Positions 1-12,800 of a stretch of DNA of 64,000 nucleotides are shown piece by piece. Numbering within the stretch: position 1 is the stretch's first letter; each line of letters opens with the position of its first letter. The stretch is taken from NCBI RefSeq assembly GCF_001761485.1, contig NC_090770.1:1922001-1986000 (forward strand), read 5' to 3'. This stretch comes from Yarrowia lipolytica. Lineage: Eukaryota; Ascomycota; Dipodascomycetes; Dipodascales. A program made the position numbers and the translations under genes. The notes beneath the pieces are model-generated. The model worked only from the letters and a program-made list of their open reading frames with translations, had not been told where the DNA came from and made no database searches.

Positions 1-50
1 GATCGTTTCTTGTCCATTGTGGCGCTGGAGGGGGTGGTGGTGGTGGTGAC

Positions 51-119
51 AGAGGTGGAGTGGTGGGCACGACAGAGGCGGCGTGGTGGGCACTACAGGG
101 GCGGTGTGGTGGGGGAGAT
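51..119. repeat. 23-bp G-rich tandem repeat, 3 copies
   Basis: Three imperfect 23-base units begin at 51, 74 and 97, each of the form AG(A/G)GG(T/C)GG followed by GTGGTGGG and a variable tail. The preceding bases 31-50 are also GGT-rich. The strand is strongly G/T biased. Confidence 0.8.
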
Positions 120-1405
120 ACGGGCAATGTGGTGGCAAATCTGGGCGAATGTGATGGGCTGACAGAGTCAATGTTGTGGGTACAAGGTCGTACTTGTAGT
201 CAGTCGGTACCAGCGTCCAGGTAAAGGGAGTTGATATATAGACTAGGATTAGAGTTTAGACTTTGTGTTTTGCGACCCACGATAATATTTGCCTTGTGCA
301 TCCCGTGCAGCTGCAGCATGTGGCAGGAGGAGAACCTCTGGCGGAAGTGCTGACTAATACAGTAATACAGGGTCTGACTTAGTTATGGGGCTGGCACCGT
401 CGTGGTGATGACTCAGCTCTTTTCTGATTCGCAATGGGGTAATTTTCGCGTGAGTAGTCAGCAATATTAATTTTTGCTCTTCAACTTTATTTTTGGTTGG
501 GGATTTTCGAATGGGCGTAGCTTGATGAATATTGGTCATAGAGACAAGGTGGAAGTGCAAGCGTGCTCTACGTCGTATTCTGTATCTTTCACGGCTCTCT
601 GTATCTCGCTGACATTTCTGAATATTTTTCCAAGTTCATTTCTAAGTCCAAAGTCCGCATTACATCCCTAATTCTGCCAATAATAGCGCCACAGAGTCAG
701 AAACACGCTCATTAGATAGCCTCGAGTTTGGTTATCTTGTTGCTTTAGTTAGCCAGTTAAAATACCCTCTATAACCCCCTCGAAACTGCCCCCAAAGTAT
801 TCGCCCCCTTACACCAGCCAACCCACATGACAGGTGCATGCACACACCACACGGGCACAGACGGATGTGACGATATAGGGTCAATCTTAATTTAGGGTTT
901 GTGCACACATGCAAGATGGAAATAGGAAACGAAAAGCGAAAAGTGGATAAACGCAAAACGAAAAAAGCCAAAGCCAAAGCCAAACGCAAAACGAAAAACA
1001 CAAAGACCTACCAAACGGCTCGATATTATTTGGCCACATAATATTCTGACTACGCTTTCATTGTCTGGTCAGCTTGCTGTTTAACTCGGTCACGTGTCTG
1101 ACGTCACTATCAGCAGGGTGCATCAGAATGGACGGTGCAAGCGAGCGCAATTAATAACAATTAAAAAAACGCCAATAAAAAACCCGGATATTCGGATAAA
1201 ATGGATATTTTTTTGAGACACAAATCGACGACCCCGGCGTTTCGGCGGCACGTGGGAAAGTCGCAGTTGGTGCTTGGTAAGCAGACCAATGGAACAGTGC
1301 GAATATAGTCGGAGCGTTAGTACTTGCCCCCACGATCGCTAAAACTGACGCCCCCCTTTATGATGATTGACTAAGACTCAGGGGGGCGGCTGACACATTC
1401 CCCCA

Positions 1406-1421
1406 CCCCCCCCCCCCCCCC
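1406..1421. repeat. C16 homopolymer run
   Basis: An uninterrupted run of about 16 C lies at 1406-1421, preceded by CCCCA. Run length is error-prone in most sequencing methods and may vary between strains. Confidence 0.9.
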
Positions 1422-1785
1422 GCGGTAGCCCAGTAATGTGCTCACTTGCACCTTGCTCCATGCTTCTTGCTCCCAGTTCCTGCTCCTGCTCCTGCTCCTC
1501 CCCATATTACCACAACCCGTGCTGGCTTTGCGTTTACAGGTTAGATGCATCACGAATCAGCCCATACTGGTTCCAACATGACGATGTAATTTCCAGATTA
1601 TCAACAACCGAGCAGACAAAGCTGAAACCCATGTGAATGGCAAGTCTGGCCACGGCCCGGGGCTCGACCAGATATTTTATGATACTAGCTGCTCCACAGC
1701 TCATGGCCAATCGTAGAGGCTGTCGTTATCAGCATGGCGGCAAATGGGGGCACATGGGGACACATTGCTGTCTATGACATTGGCC

Positions 1786-1828
1786 TCGCGTCGTCACCAC
1801 ATGGATCGCGTCGTCACCACATGGATCG
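1786..1828. repeat. 20-bp direct repeat, 2 perfect copies
   Basis: The unit TCGCGTCGTCACCACATGGA occurs at 1786-1805 and again at 1806-1825, head to tail. Confidence 0.9.
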
Positions 1829-1846
1829 TGTAGGGGACACATGGAC

Positions 1847-1927
1847 TATGTGATGGGAACCACTGCTCCCATGTAGTGGGCACATGAGCCATGTGATGGG
1901 CACCACCGCGCCCATGTAGTCAGCACC
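1847..1927. repeat. about 43-bp degenerate direct repeat, 2 copies
   Basis: Two related units follow the 20-bp repeat. Each contains ATGTGATGGG, then a CCAC core, then CCCATGTAGT. The units start near 1847 and 1890. Confidence 0.7.
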
Positions 1928-2320
1928 ACAACTACGGTGTAGGGGAAAATACCGCAAAGGTCTAGGCCGATGCTTGAAGTCGGATGGCGGACTTACTGCA
2001 CATGGCCCCCACGAACTGTGCAGTATCACGGCTTTATCGCGGAAGACACTGTATGGCCTGTAGTATGCACTGCACCTCCAAGGTCAGATCGGCACAAAGA
2101 CAACCAGTGTGAGAGACATTGAGTGTACTTGAAAGTCGTAACACCTGGTTCATCGTTATTGACCATTGACCACCATCTGACCTATCCCGGTACAGCACTT
2201 GTACTTGGTTACCCTCCACGCACAGCGGACTTCCGACACTCATAATATGACAATGGCGACGGGTATTAATAATGCGGTGGTATCCAGAGTCAATTTAGTC
2301 ACTTCAATAATGCAAATGGA

Positions 2321-2400
2321 GTACAAGTACTTGTACGAGTAGATTGTACTTGTATTTGTACTTGTACTTGTACTTTGTACTTGTACTTGTACTTGTACAA
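2321..2400. repeat. GTACTT/TACAAG hexamer microsatellite
   Basis: The block is made of nearly pure GTACTT units with occasional variants (TTGTATTT, CTTTG), including GTACAAGTACTTGTAC, which is palindromic around its centre. The same motif is scattered singly through other intergenic regions of the window. Confidence 0.9.
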
Positions 2401-5400
2401 CGTCGGCACATCACCACAACTACGCAGAATGGCGATACCGCCTCAACTGCAATTCTGAATCATACTCGCTCCTCCAGACTCCCAAATAGCCCAGTATACT
2501 CACCGACGCATTCGTTCCACTCCTTGAGAACAAGCCCTCTGTCACTCAACGCAGCCCCATAGTGTCACCACACCCAACTAGTGTCACTCTCCCTAGTCAC
2601 TGAACCGCATCGACTGCCGCGGAGGTTATCCGATACGCTGTAGACAGATGCTTCGCGATCGCTGCCCAATTGATACGCATTGACACCACCCGCGCACCCC
2701 GATATTATGCCACCTGGATAGTGACACAAACAGCACACAAGACGGAAAGGAAAGAGAACGGCACAAACGACGAAAAGACCACCCAGACGCAATAAATAAT
2801 AACATCGTTCGATTCTTCTCAATCGACTGATTCCATTGCTGCGCTTTGATTTCCTCTCAGACCTCCCTCGTCTCTCTGTGTCCACTCTTCCGTTCGGCCA
2901 GCTGACAGCACCATGGCATAATATCGCGGGTCACGTGATGACAGGGACCGCCGCATCCTGGACAGACTGGTCGGTCTGGTCGTCTAGCGGCCTGCGTAGC
3001 AATCATGGGTGTGTCAGGGCCGTTGTTTTTTTGTGCCTTTTGTTTTTGTGTGAGTAAAAAAGTAGGTGACACAAACCGAAGCAGAGAGTTAAGTTACACA
3101 GACGCAGGTGCAGCGAAAAGGTGGGGGGTGGTGGTGGGGGTGCGGTAAGGTAAGGTAAATTTGAGGCTTTGGTTTGATTTGATTTTATTTTATTATTTTT
3201 AATTCTTCTGAACGATTTTCGAACGATTTTCAACTGTATCTACCCAAATTTGTATAATTTATGAGCGCCAAAAAAAAACCACATTTACCGTCCATCCGTC
3301 AAATTTTTGTCTCCATTTTTTGATCAATTTTCTACACAATTCCTGGGCTGGCGTGTGATGGTGGAAAATTCAAAAGATGGATTTTTTAACATTTCGGTGC
3401 AGGCATAGTTTAAATAAGGTTTAGGATGTCGGACCTCTCGGAGTTTGGAGTTGGGTGTCAGACGACACTACTAGCGGGATACTGGGGTGTTTGAGGAAGG
3501 GAAAAAAAAGAAATATTGGTTCTTAACACGTCTAATACTGTTGGGTAGCAATTTAAAGCTTATCTGAGCAACAAAAACCGAGCTGGAGGTTCCCTAGTGT
3601 GGATTTAGTACGATACTGGAATTACGACTCGCTTAAAAAAATTAACCGAGCTTATTTTGAACCAGTACAGATTGTGGGAGTGTCGGTGAAGGTTGGTGAA
3701 TATTGCCTGAATTGGAATTTTCAAAAGAGGAATATGATTGTAATGTGATTTAGAATGAGATGATTTTGTTTGATTCTGTCTAGGGTTTCTCCAGCCAGAG
3801 ATGTAGGGTATGCTGTATCTAACAGTAGAGACCATGACATGTGTCAGAGTAGAACTGATGAAGGAGGGTGAAAGTGCCGTCATTTTGACGAAATGGGGTA
3901 ATTCTGTCAAATTTTCAAACGAAATTAAATTATGATTTACTCTTCTTCTTTCATTTTTTTTTTTTACACCGTTTTCCAATTTTTCCAATTTTTCAATTTT
4001 TTTCCTTTTCCCATGTATTTTCAACCCCTCGGCCACTACATTCGCCCAACCACAAAAGCTGCATTACTACAAGTAGCACCTCAAACACCTACTCGGCAGT
4101 CTAAACCCATTGTCAACTTTCCACTAACCTCTCTACTGCCCATTACTGCACCCTGGAACTTATTGTCCAGAACAGACTAGCCCAGAAAGAGCCCAGAGGT
4201 TCTCCGTGGCATAATAATCCAATGAGCCGTCCGTAGGAAGTGAATCTGGACATTTCCTCATCAATCTCTCATGCTGGCTGCTTTTCAGACCCACTTGGTG
4301 TCATTTATTCTACACAGTGAGTAGAAAAAAATACATGAAAATATCCATAGAAATTTCTTAATATGATCTAGAAAGGTGCTGGAGAATGGGATTGTTGGGG
4401 ATAATATTGGTTAGATCGGGGCGAATTTGGCCATTTTTCCAGCTCCAGAGATCAATTTAGTGCCTCTGGATTCTCCAGATTTACTTTTGAATTTTATGTC
4501 GGATTTTTCCAGCTCATCTGCTCACTATTAAAAATAATCCTTGATATTTAATCCCAAGATCTGCTAACTGCCCCAAATCGCCTTCTAGAAACACAAATCC
4601 ACTATAAGGAGCTCAGACTAACTCCAATAGGTGGTCTTAGACCCTCTTAGACCCGCCCCTGTTGGTTGAAAACTCCACCCATACCAGTAGCAGGGCATGC
4701 CCAGTCTAAAACTATTGTGTGGAGGTGTCGAAACGTGTCAAAGTCGCGAAAAATACACGCTACTCCAGTATTATGTAACACAGCCTGAAATAAGACAGTT
4801 TCCATGGACCAAAAATAGTCCACATCTGTATTAGACCGTTTCAGATGCTAGTGCATACCAAAACTTTGGGATTTTCTACTGGGCTTAATAGGAGCCATAT
4901 TGAGATTTGGACTTTGATTATGTGCTCTTCAAACTGTGGGGATTCATATCCATCCTTTTACTGGATCGATTTTCTGTCTGGTTTCCATCAATCTGAACCA
5001 TGTCGTATTTCTGCCTAGACATATCGTCGGTTATTGTCATTAAAACGTCAAGAAGTTGTAAAACCGGCATTCTTGGCACAGGTGTTTGATCCACGTCACC
5101 GTGGAGCTATAATAATTTCGCGAGAGGCGCGCTCAAATTGCCGGCTTCATGCCCAGTAGTTTTGAATATTGGAATATCAAAAGTATTTGATATTAATTCT
5201 TGGAGTTGAGTGGGATGGTGAGACCATGATAAGATGATGATATAGATTGTTTTTTTTACCCAAAATTGTTTTCTTTAGTTGATTTTACTCATTGACTTTG
5301 ACCTGTTTCCAGTGCCATCCCTTACTGCAACTTCACCCATACCTAACTCACTCAATAGTAACTCTACAACCTCACAGACTCTGCCATTGTATCCGTCTCG

Positions 5401-8400
5401 TTCTAATAAGTTGGCTGGCATATATATGTTTTTTCGGAACTACCTCTGACAAAAACTTACCATCAACTCAGTCATAGACCATGCTGACACCTGTCAAACA
5501 CTATTGACCTTGTGTGCGTGATAGCAGCAGGCCAATTGGCAAGATACAAAGCATTTGGAGTGTCACAGACTGCAGTCTAACGTCTCTAGGCCCTGATTTG
5601 CACCTCTAACTCGCCAGGAACCAATAGCAGAAAGGAGCGAGTCACTTTTTGACAGCAATAGAAAGCAGGGGCCAATAACAGACAGGGGCGGGTCACTTTT
5701 GAGGTTTGGAAAGGCTCTGTCGCTGGACTTTTGACTTGGTGAACAGCTGGATTGGGTTTAGGGGAATAAGACGGCATTTTTATTTAGGACACATTAAACC
5801 GGATTAACGGGGAAAAATGGAGAAAAAACTCAACGGTGGAAATTAGAATAAATTGGCAAAGGGAAAGTTCCCCATGGTATAACCGATGTCTAATCCACTT
5901 GTTAAAAAATTGCCGAGAGTCTTTCACTGCCCCAGATACTCCTAGTGGCGAATGTGATGACGGATTCTTAGTCAAATGTCTAAAGTACAAAAAGTTGCTC
6001 TTTTGGGAATAATGACATTGTTGTAGAGGTTCCAGAGCTTTCTAAAGTCTTTATACCAGCGATTCTCACCATTTTTAGTGCTCTCTTCCGTTTGGGGAAT
6101 AATATTCGAACACATAGTGGTATTATCGGGTAGAGTCCCTGCTTGATTCGGGTGCAGGGTAAAACATATTATTATTGAAGTCAGGATTTTGTTAGTAAAA
6201 TTGCCGTAAGCGTAGTTATCAGGGAAGTTCATTGGTATAACACGTTTCATTCTACCGTCGTTATTGTGCAAGTTAGATGAATCTATATCAGCTGTTATTG
6301 GATTAGTAAGCATCGCCCTTGGGGTGGATACTGTTGAGTCTACAATGAATCAAAGACTCGTTTAAACTTGCTGAGACCCTTTTAATATGCACACCAAGCA
6401 CGTATGACTAGTTTTTGTAGCAGATATTACGCCAGACTGATATTACGTCAAGGGTGTGCCTACCCGCTGTGGGTGGCACATTCTTGGGGATAACTGGGGG
6501 ATAGTATGACCAAAAGTTGATTAGAGCAACTGGGGTATAATTGGTGGTGGTTTTGTGCTTTTTTGGAACTTTTCGGGGTTTTATACAGATTCGGGTAGCT
6601 GTTTGAATTACTGAGATAATCGGTGGAATCGGAATTGTCGGGGAAAGGTTAGAACCGGGGTCGGTACCATATCAGAAATTTCTAGCATGTCATTCAGAGT
6701 TATTTGAACTCAGCTGTAACATAAGTCCAAGTCTCCCTCTTCAGTCGGTCATTCTACCACGTTGTCCATTCTGGTCAAAACACTATGTTCGTTTCCCAGT
6801 TGGGAATCGATCTGAATCTGATCTAAGGACACTGTTTAGTTCGAAATATCATCCTAAGTGCTATTATCAATCCTTGATCTTGTATTTTTGCCCCTTCCAA
6901 GCCATTAATATATTACCATCAATCACCTTTAAGTGACTCCTTAGACCATTGATCCTGCTCGTTAAACTGTCCAAAAAAGACAATAGAAAGACAATCAAGA
7001 AGCCGGGGATAATATCCACTAATTCCAGTTGTCGTAACAAGCAGCTGGTCTAGTCTCAGATACAATTGCAACCCTGTGTCTAGACTTGTCTCGACTTGTC
7101 TCGGCTTAGACTCTGCATTTGTTGACCCTTGTTGGACGGAATGGATCGATTGGTAGTTACATCTAGAGATAAGGTGGTGATTGGCGGAGGGTTTTTCAAA
7201 GATCAATGAAGGTCTTGGAATCCTATAACCGCGAATCCCGCGCTTACCGGATCCTTGGTGTGCGATCCAGCTCTTCACGGATCCTTGGTGCAGTGGATAC
7301 CGATTTGTTGGTACAGTACTGGGGGGGGAGGGGGGAAGTCATTTTTGAGACTTCATTTGTAAGAGATACATTGGTTTCAAGAGATTTAGAGTAGTATTCT
7401 TTTTATTGGGCGGAATTTTGACCACTATTCGTGGTTGTAGAGCAAACGGTTTGAATGATTCTGCAGAAAGACATGTGCACCAATTTTGAAAAGCTTTCCG
7501 TAATCTGATTGCAGAGTAAATAACTGTTGTGATTGTGTTATCGGTATCAAATCATTCCCGGTGAATTATCAATGCACTACATCCAAAAACATAACCATTG
7601 GACTCCGCGTTGTCAGTTTATTTACTCTCCGAGTTTCAACCCGGATGAAGTACATTTGCATTCAAAATGAAATTTTTATTTGCCACTTTCCACTAGTGTA
7701 AACGAAGTTGAAAAGATGGTCAATCTTTTTCGATCTTCTTCAATCATGTTGATTTCTATTCTATATTGCATCCGAACTGCTACCAACTAAAATACAATAT
7801 CCAGGTCCATAAACATCCTCCCTTAGGTCTGTAGTGTTATTCCCATCACGTGACCACCGTTACTATCCACTCCTATTCATGTGACTTTCACTACCATTGA
7901 AGTTCAGAAGACTACCTCTCGCTTATCGTATTCGCTTCGCGCGGTCCGTAACCCTAATTAGCGGATACGGCGTCGGAAAACTGACGTTTCGGCCAACAAA
8001 AAAAGATATTTCTGGCGGTTTCTGGTATTGGCATATTTTGGGCCGTAACATTATTTGTCTTCCCCATCGCCGATTACAGGGATGAAGCAACTGACAGTAT
8101 ATTTCTATTTTATTTCTTTGATTTTTCCTTATACTCTTATTTCACTGTCAAAAATGTCAAAAATGTCTTTTCAAATCCCCAGGGCATGACCGCAGATACT
8201 CCTCCGAACTTGACTGTTGAATCAGGAGTGGACACATGAGAACCATTATCATAATGAGAACAGTAATTGATCGAACAGCTCCGACTACTATACTTTAGTC
8301 ATTGTCATTATGACCAAAGAGACCGACGCTGCTAGCAGATCCGCACCGAACGGTCATCTGGTACCGCACCAATCAACCTTCCAGTTAATCAGACTTGACT

Positions 8401-8713
8401 CGTAAATCGTACCGGCATAACCTGGTACCCGTGTCGTATCACATGATGTCATGTCATTGCTTACCGTGTTGAATCGTGCCATATCGTACCATACCAATCG
8501 CACCGAATTGCTGAAACATTGATGCTGTGTAACCCTGGCGACATGTGGGCTCTTGTTCTCAAGTTAGTGCCAAACCCAAGGCCAGGGCTAGTGTCAGCTG
8601 AAACAGGCACCAAACGTGACGTTTATCGTGTCAGCACGTGGTTAGTCGTACCACGGGTTCCACAGCTGTGATCAAGTATAGTACTTGTACTCAGGCACGT
8701 AGAAATGTGTCTA

Positions 8714-8782
8714 TCAGACAATTACCCTCAGAAAATCACTCTCAGACAACACGCTCAGAAAATCGCGCTCAGACAATCAAAC
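8714..8782. repeat. 14-bp tandem repeat, about 5 copies
   Basis: Units of 13-14 bases start with TCAGA(C/A)AA and alternate between the C and A forms, at 8714, 8728, 8742, 8755 and 8769. Confidence 0.8.
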
Positions 8783-9274
8783 ATCAGTCAAACAGTATCA
8801 TCTGGTAAATTCACCTAAGATGAGCTCCCAAAATCAACCTACCAGCTCCGTATCTTTCCTTCACGTGACCTGAACTGCACCTGACAAAAACCCGGCGCAT
8901 TTATTGTACGTTAGATGCTAGATTATGCACTCCAAAAGGAGACTGAGGTCAAGCTCCTCTCAAGACCATTGGGACGCGGCTAGTGGTAGCTCGAATCAGA
9001 CAAGGGGGGTATCACGAGTGGTTGTAACATTGTCACAAGTCTTTGAATCGCTAGTGGTTACCTTTAACGAATGGCATCCTAGACCGACATCGCCCTTAAC
9101 AGATGATACCATGTCATCAGCACCGGGAGACACTCCACCACAGATGGTGACAAAGTAACATACACAAATGGACGTCGCGGCTGATGCAAATTTCATTGTG
9201 AACAGGTCAAATTCATCATTCAGATGGTCTAGATCAAACTGTTGATTCGTTCACCAACCAGACCCGTTGTCCTT

Positions 9275-9366
9275 CCACGTGACCAATTATCTTCCCACGT
9301 GACCAATTATATTCCCCACGTGACCAACTATCTTCCCACGTGACCAATTGTCCTTCCACGGGACTC
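9275..9366. repeat. 20-bp CACGTGACC tandem array
   Basis: Five units start with CCACGTGACC (the last is degenerate, CCACGGGACT) at 9275, 9295, 9316, 9336 and 9356. The period is 20-21 bases, about two helical turns. Between the E-boxes lies AATTAT or a variant plus CTTC. CACGTG is the core of CBF1/bHLH-type sites, so the array could present several sites on one DNA face; this is inference. Confidence 0.85.
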
Positions 9367-9671
9367 CGAAACTCCCCGGAATACAACGTTACTCCGCACT
9401 AGCCAACTACCCCTTGATAGATGGTATACGGGCTGGCGCTGGGTTGGGCTGGATCTTTTAGATTAAATTAAGGTTGGAAACCTTGCGCTTAATTTCAGAT
9501 GAAACCACAAAACTGGTGCTGACGTAATCAAATGTGGGGAAAATGGGGAAATAAACGAGATAATGGGATTCAGCGGAGTTTTTGCTTCAATTTGATATCT
9601 GAAATATCCCGTTTTTGTGTTTTGCTGGTCACTCCAAAAACTGGAGATCAAATATCGTCTTCCGCATGCGG

Positions 9672-9809
9672 ACATGTGAGGGCTGAAAGACACGCGAGGG
9701 CTGGAAGACACGTGAGGGCTGGAAGACACGTGCGAAGTCACGGGAGGGCTGGAAGTCACTGAGGGCTGGAAAGTCACGTGAGGGGCTGGAAGTCACGTGA
9801 GGGCTGGAA
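9672..9809. repeat. 18-19-bp CACGTGAGGGCTGGAAG tandem array
   Basis: About eight imperfect units of the form (AC/GT)CACGTGAGGGCTGGAA run head to tail, starting near 9672, 9690, 9708 and 9726 and continuing to about 9809. Some units have lost the E-box (for example CACGCG, CACGGG, CACTG). The unit is unrelated to the 9275 array except for the CACGTGA core. Confidence 0.85.
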
Positions 9810-12800
9810 AAACTCGTATCAAAACTCGTGATCAGGGTAGTTTGCGGGTACGACGTCATGGGACGGCAGTTTGGGGTTGACAAGTTCAGGGAGTTCAGGG
9901 AGTTGAGATCAGGGAGCTATATGGATGATTTTTGATGTTCGTTTTCGGTAGAGATCGGTATTTGGTGGACTGTTCCAGTTTATTGATCATGAGGATCTCT
10001 AGTTGGTGAATCTCGAGTAAGATGACAAGGTAGGTCGGTTTTTATCATGGAGGAGGATTATTGCGACTTTTGGTCATTTCGACTCATATATCTGTTGTAT
10101 ATCTACACACATCCAATGACTAGTTGTGGAGTCGTGGAGAAGACTGAATTGGAATTCCAAAGCTCTAGATAAGCAGCCTCCAAGACATTTAAATCTACAA
10201 ACGTGACTAAACAGATTCAAAGTACTGGATGACAAATGCATAGTCTTATTGGAGAAATGAGTGAGCGTCGTTTCAGAGTCGTTGGAGCCTTTCCTAATGG
10301 TGAGTAGACAGACAAGGGAGGTCAGGGATAGTCAGGCTGGTCAATGTTAGATACTGCCAGTTGCAGTCACCCTGACTAGCCCTTTCTGGGGACCGATTCT
10401 TCAGGGTCTCAATGGTTGTAGACGTGTAACAATGTGCTACCAGATCTACTGTGGGTTCATCTATCAGATGTTGTGAACCTGAAGTAAAGCCAACCTCCTT
10501 CAGGGCAGAAAACCTGGCTGAGACCTCTTTGCTTCATTTTCAACACACACGAATAGTTTTAGTTGAGGTCAGCATTGACAATTATTGCTCCATCAACTGA
10601 AAATATCTTTCTCTTGAGATGCTTTCAAGTGCTGCCAAAAAACCGCTGACCCAGTTCCTTTTGGAACCAGAAAGTCCATCTGGTAGGGAAGAACAATACC
10701 CTGGTTCAGACCTCGAGTCACATGTTCATCCCGCTTCTCAAACAAACCAGGGAGGCAGTCGTTTCGATTGCTGAACTTCTTTTGAGCCAGCTCCTCCTCG
10801 TGGCCATCTGCTGAATAAAATCTCCTTTGACCAATTCAGCAAAGACAATAAGAGGTTCGAGGCCTCCGTTTTTCCATTTCCTTAGAGGTACTAGTTGGAA
10901 TCAAAAATCAGACAATCCAGAAGCTCATCACCCCATACCAACAGAATGGTACTTTCGCCCAGACTTATAGCAGAAAAGACCTAGAGACAAGGGCCCAAAC
11001 CCCACAAATGGCGAATTCAGAGGACAAATGGTGACCTCTGGTTATAAATACCTACCCACTCTCCAATCTGATGCACTGTAAATAATAATAACCGCCAAAA
11101 AGAGTCGTATTCTGTTCAATAAGCATCTTGAGGAGATTCAAATATCTACCACATCGGTAGACTATGAAATCACAGTAGAAAGGAGAAGGAAGTGTAGCAT
11201 TGATAGTCAGACAAATTACCGGCCAGCCAGAAAAAATGACCGGCTCAATCGGAACACTTGTGGCGGGTTTTTTCGGTAAATAACCAATCTTGATGTTCAA
11301 TTGTATAGTATGTATGTACTATACGTCAATTATCAGTCGAAAAGTCGCCATGAAACTTATCTAAATGTAGTCGAGTTCAGAATGATGGACATATCGTAGT
11401 TTCCACCTGATCCAACATCATTTTTCCGGCAACTGACTTCAGCCAAAATTATCAAAGATCATATCATATGATCAACCTACAACTGTAGAATGATACTATC
11501 TATAAAAGCGGCAACTGTACTAGTGGTTCAGATAGTTCTAGGGGTTTAGAATGTTGTACAACTCGGTCATACAGAACCATTTAGTCATCTGTCCAGAATC
11601 CAGTCCACGAATTACACTGTCTCTATCACCACGAGCTACGTCTATCGTCTCTTCACAAATGACATTCATGAACTCCTTATTAGCTGGAAAAGGGATTAAT
11701 GGTCCGTAAATGTAGACTGCTTTGCTCAGTATCTGGAATAATCGTGACACCATACCAATCTCTAACTTCCCAGACCGTCAGAACCCTTTCAATGCTTCCA
11801 TCTAACCCATTTTTTCTTCAGCAGGTCTCTGAAAGATTCATGGTGGATATCGAAGATCGAGATCTTGAAACGGTAGCACTGGCATACACGATTCATACGA
11901 GTAACTACAAGTAATAAAAGCTCAATAAAATCAAATAATACCTTTCAAGACCGTTATATACCACTCGCTCACCAATCAAGTTTAGAACTTCAATCAATGA
12001 CAACCAAACAAACGAGGTTGATTTGGCGCGTAAGAGATGGAGACAAGAAGCGTTTATAAATTGTAAGAGTTGCAAGTAGTTGGTTGATTGACTTGGGTAG
12101 CTTTTTACTGTCACAACAGAGAGTTTTATACAATTAATATCCCTGTTGACAGAGTCTAACAAAAGTGCTTTGAGATACTCTCTCTATCTCAACGTGGAAG
12201 AGGTTTGTCAATATTCCCAAGAGTACATTGTTCTCTCAGTCATCTATTTAACACAATTGTGTTCATCTAGCTCCAAAAAAGTCTCTGAAACCGACGAAAT
12301 GTCTGCTTATATTTTTGCTTGAGTATTACTTGAAAACATATTCTCCCAACAATAAACTAACTAGAATCCCAGATTATCAACAACCATTACTTAACATTCG
12401 CTCTTTAACAAAATTGACAACTGTTTCAACTTACTGACCAACAGAGAGCCCGCAGCAGAAAATACTAAATAAACGACCAAATAAAACCAATCCCCTTCTT
12501 TCTTCGTCCTCTGTATGTGTCTCAAACCCCCAGGCAAGGTTCCACCACTGCACCTACCAGGCAAGTGCAGTGCAAGCAGCAGTAATGTCACCATTATGAC
12601 GTTTCCGATGAAACACGCGCCAAATATCCGACTAATGCAGGGCATAATAGCTGTCTGGGCCGGCGGATGCCTTTTCTCGTATTCAAACACACATGTTATT
12701 CACATATTATGTCCAATAGTTGGAGTGTCTATAGGGCAGTATCGGGAGTGTCCACACCTCAAAATGAGAACCGGACAAACCCAGGAGGAGGTTTTTGACA

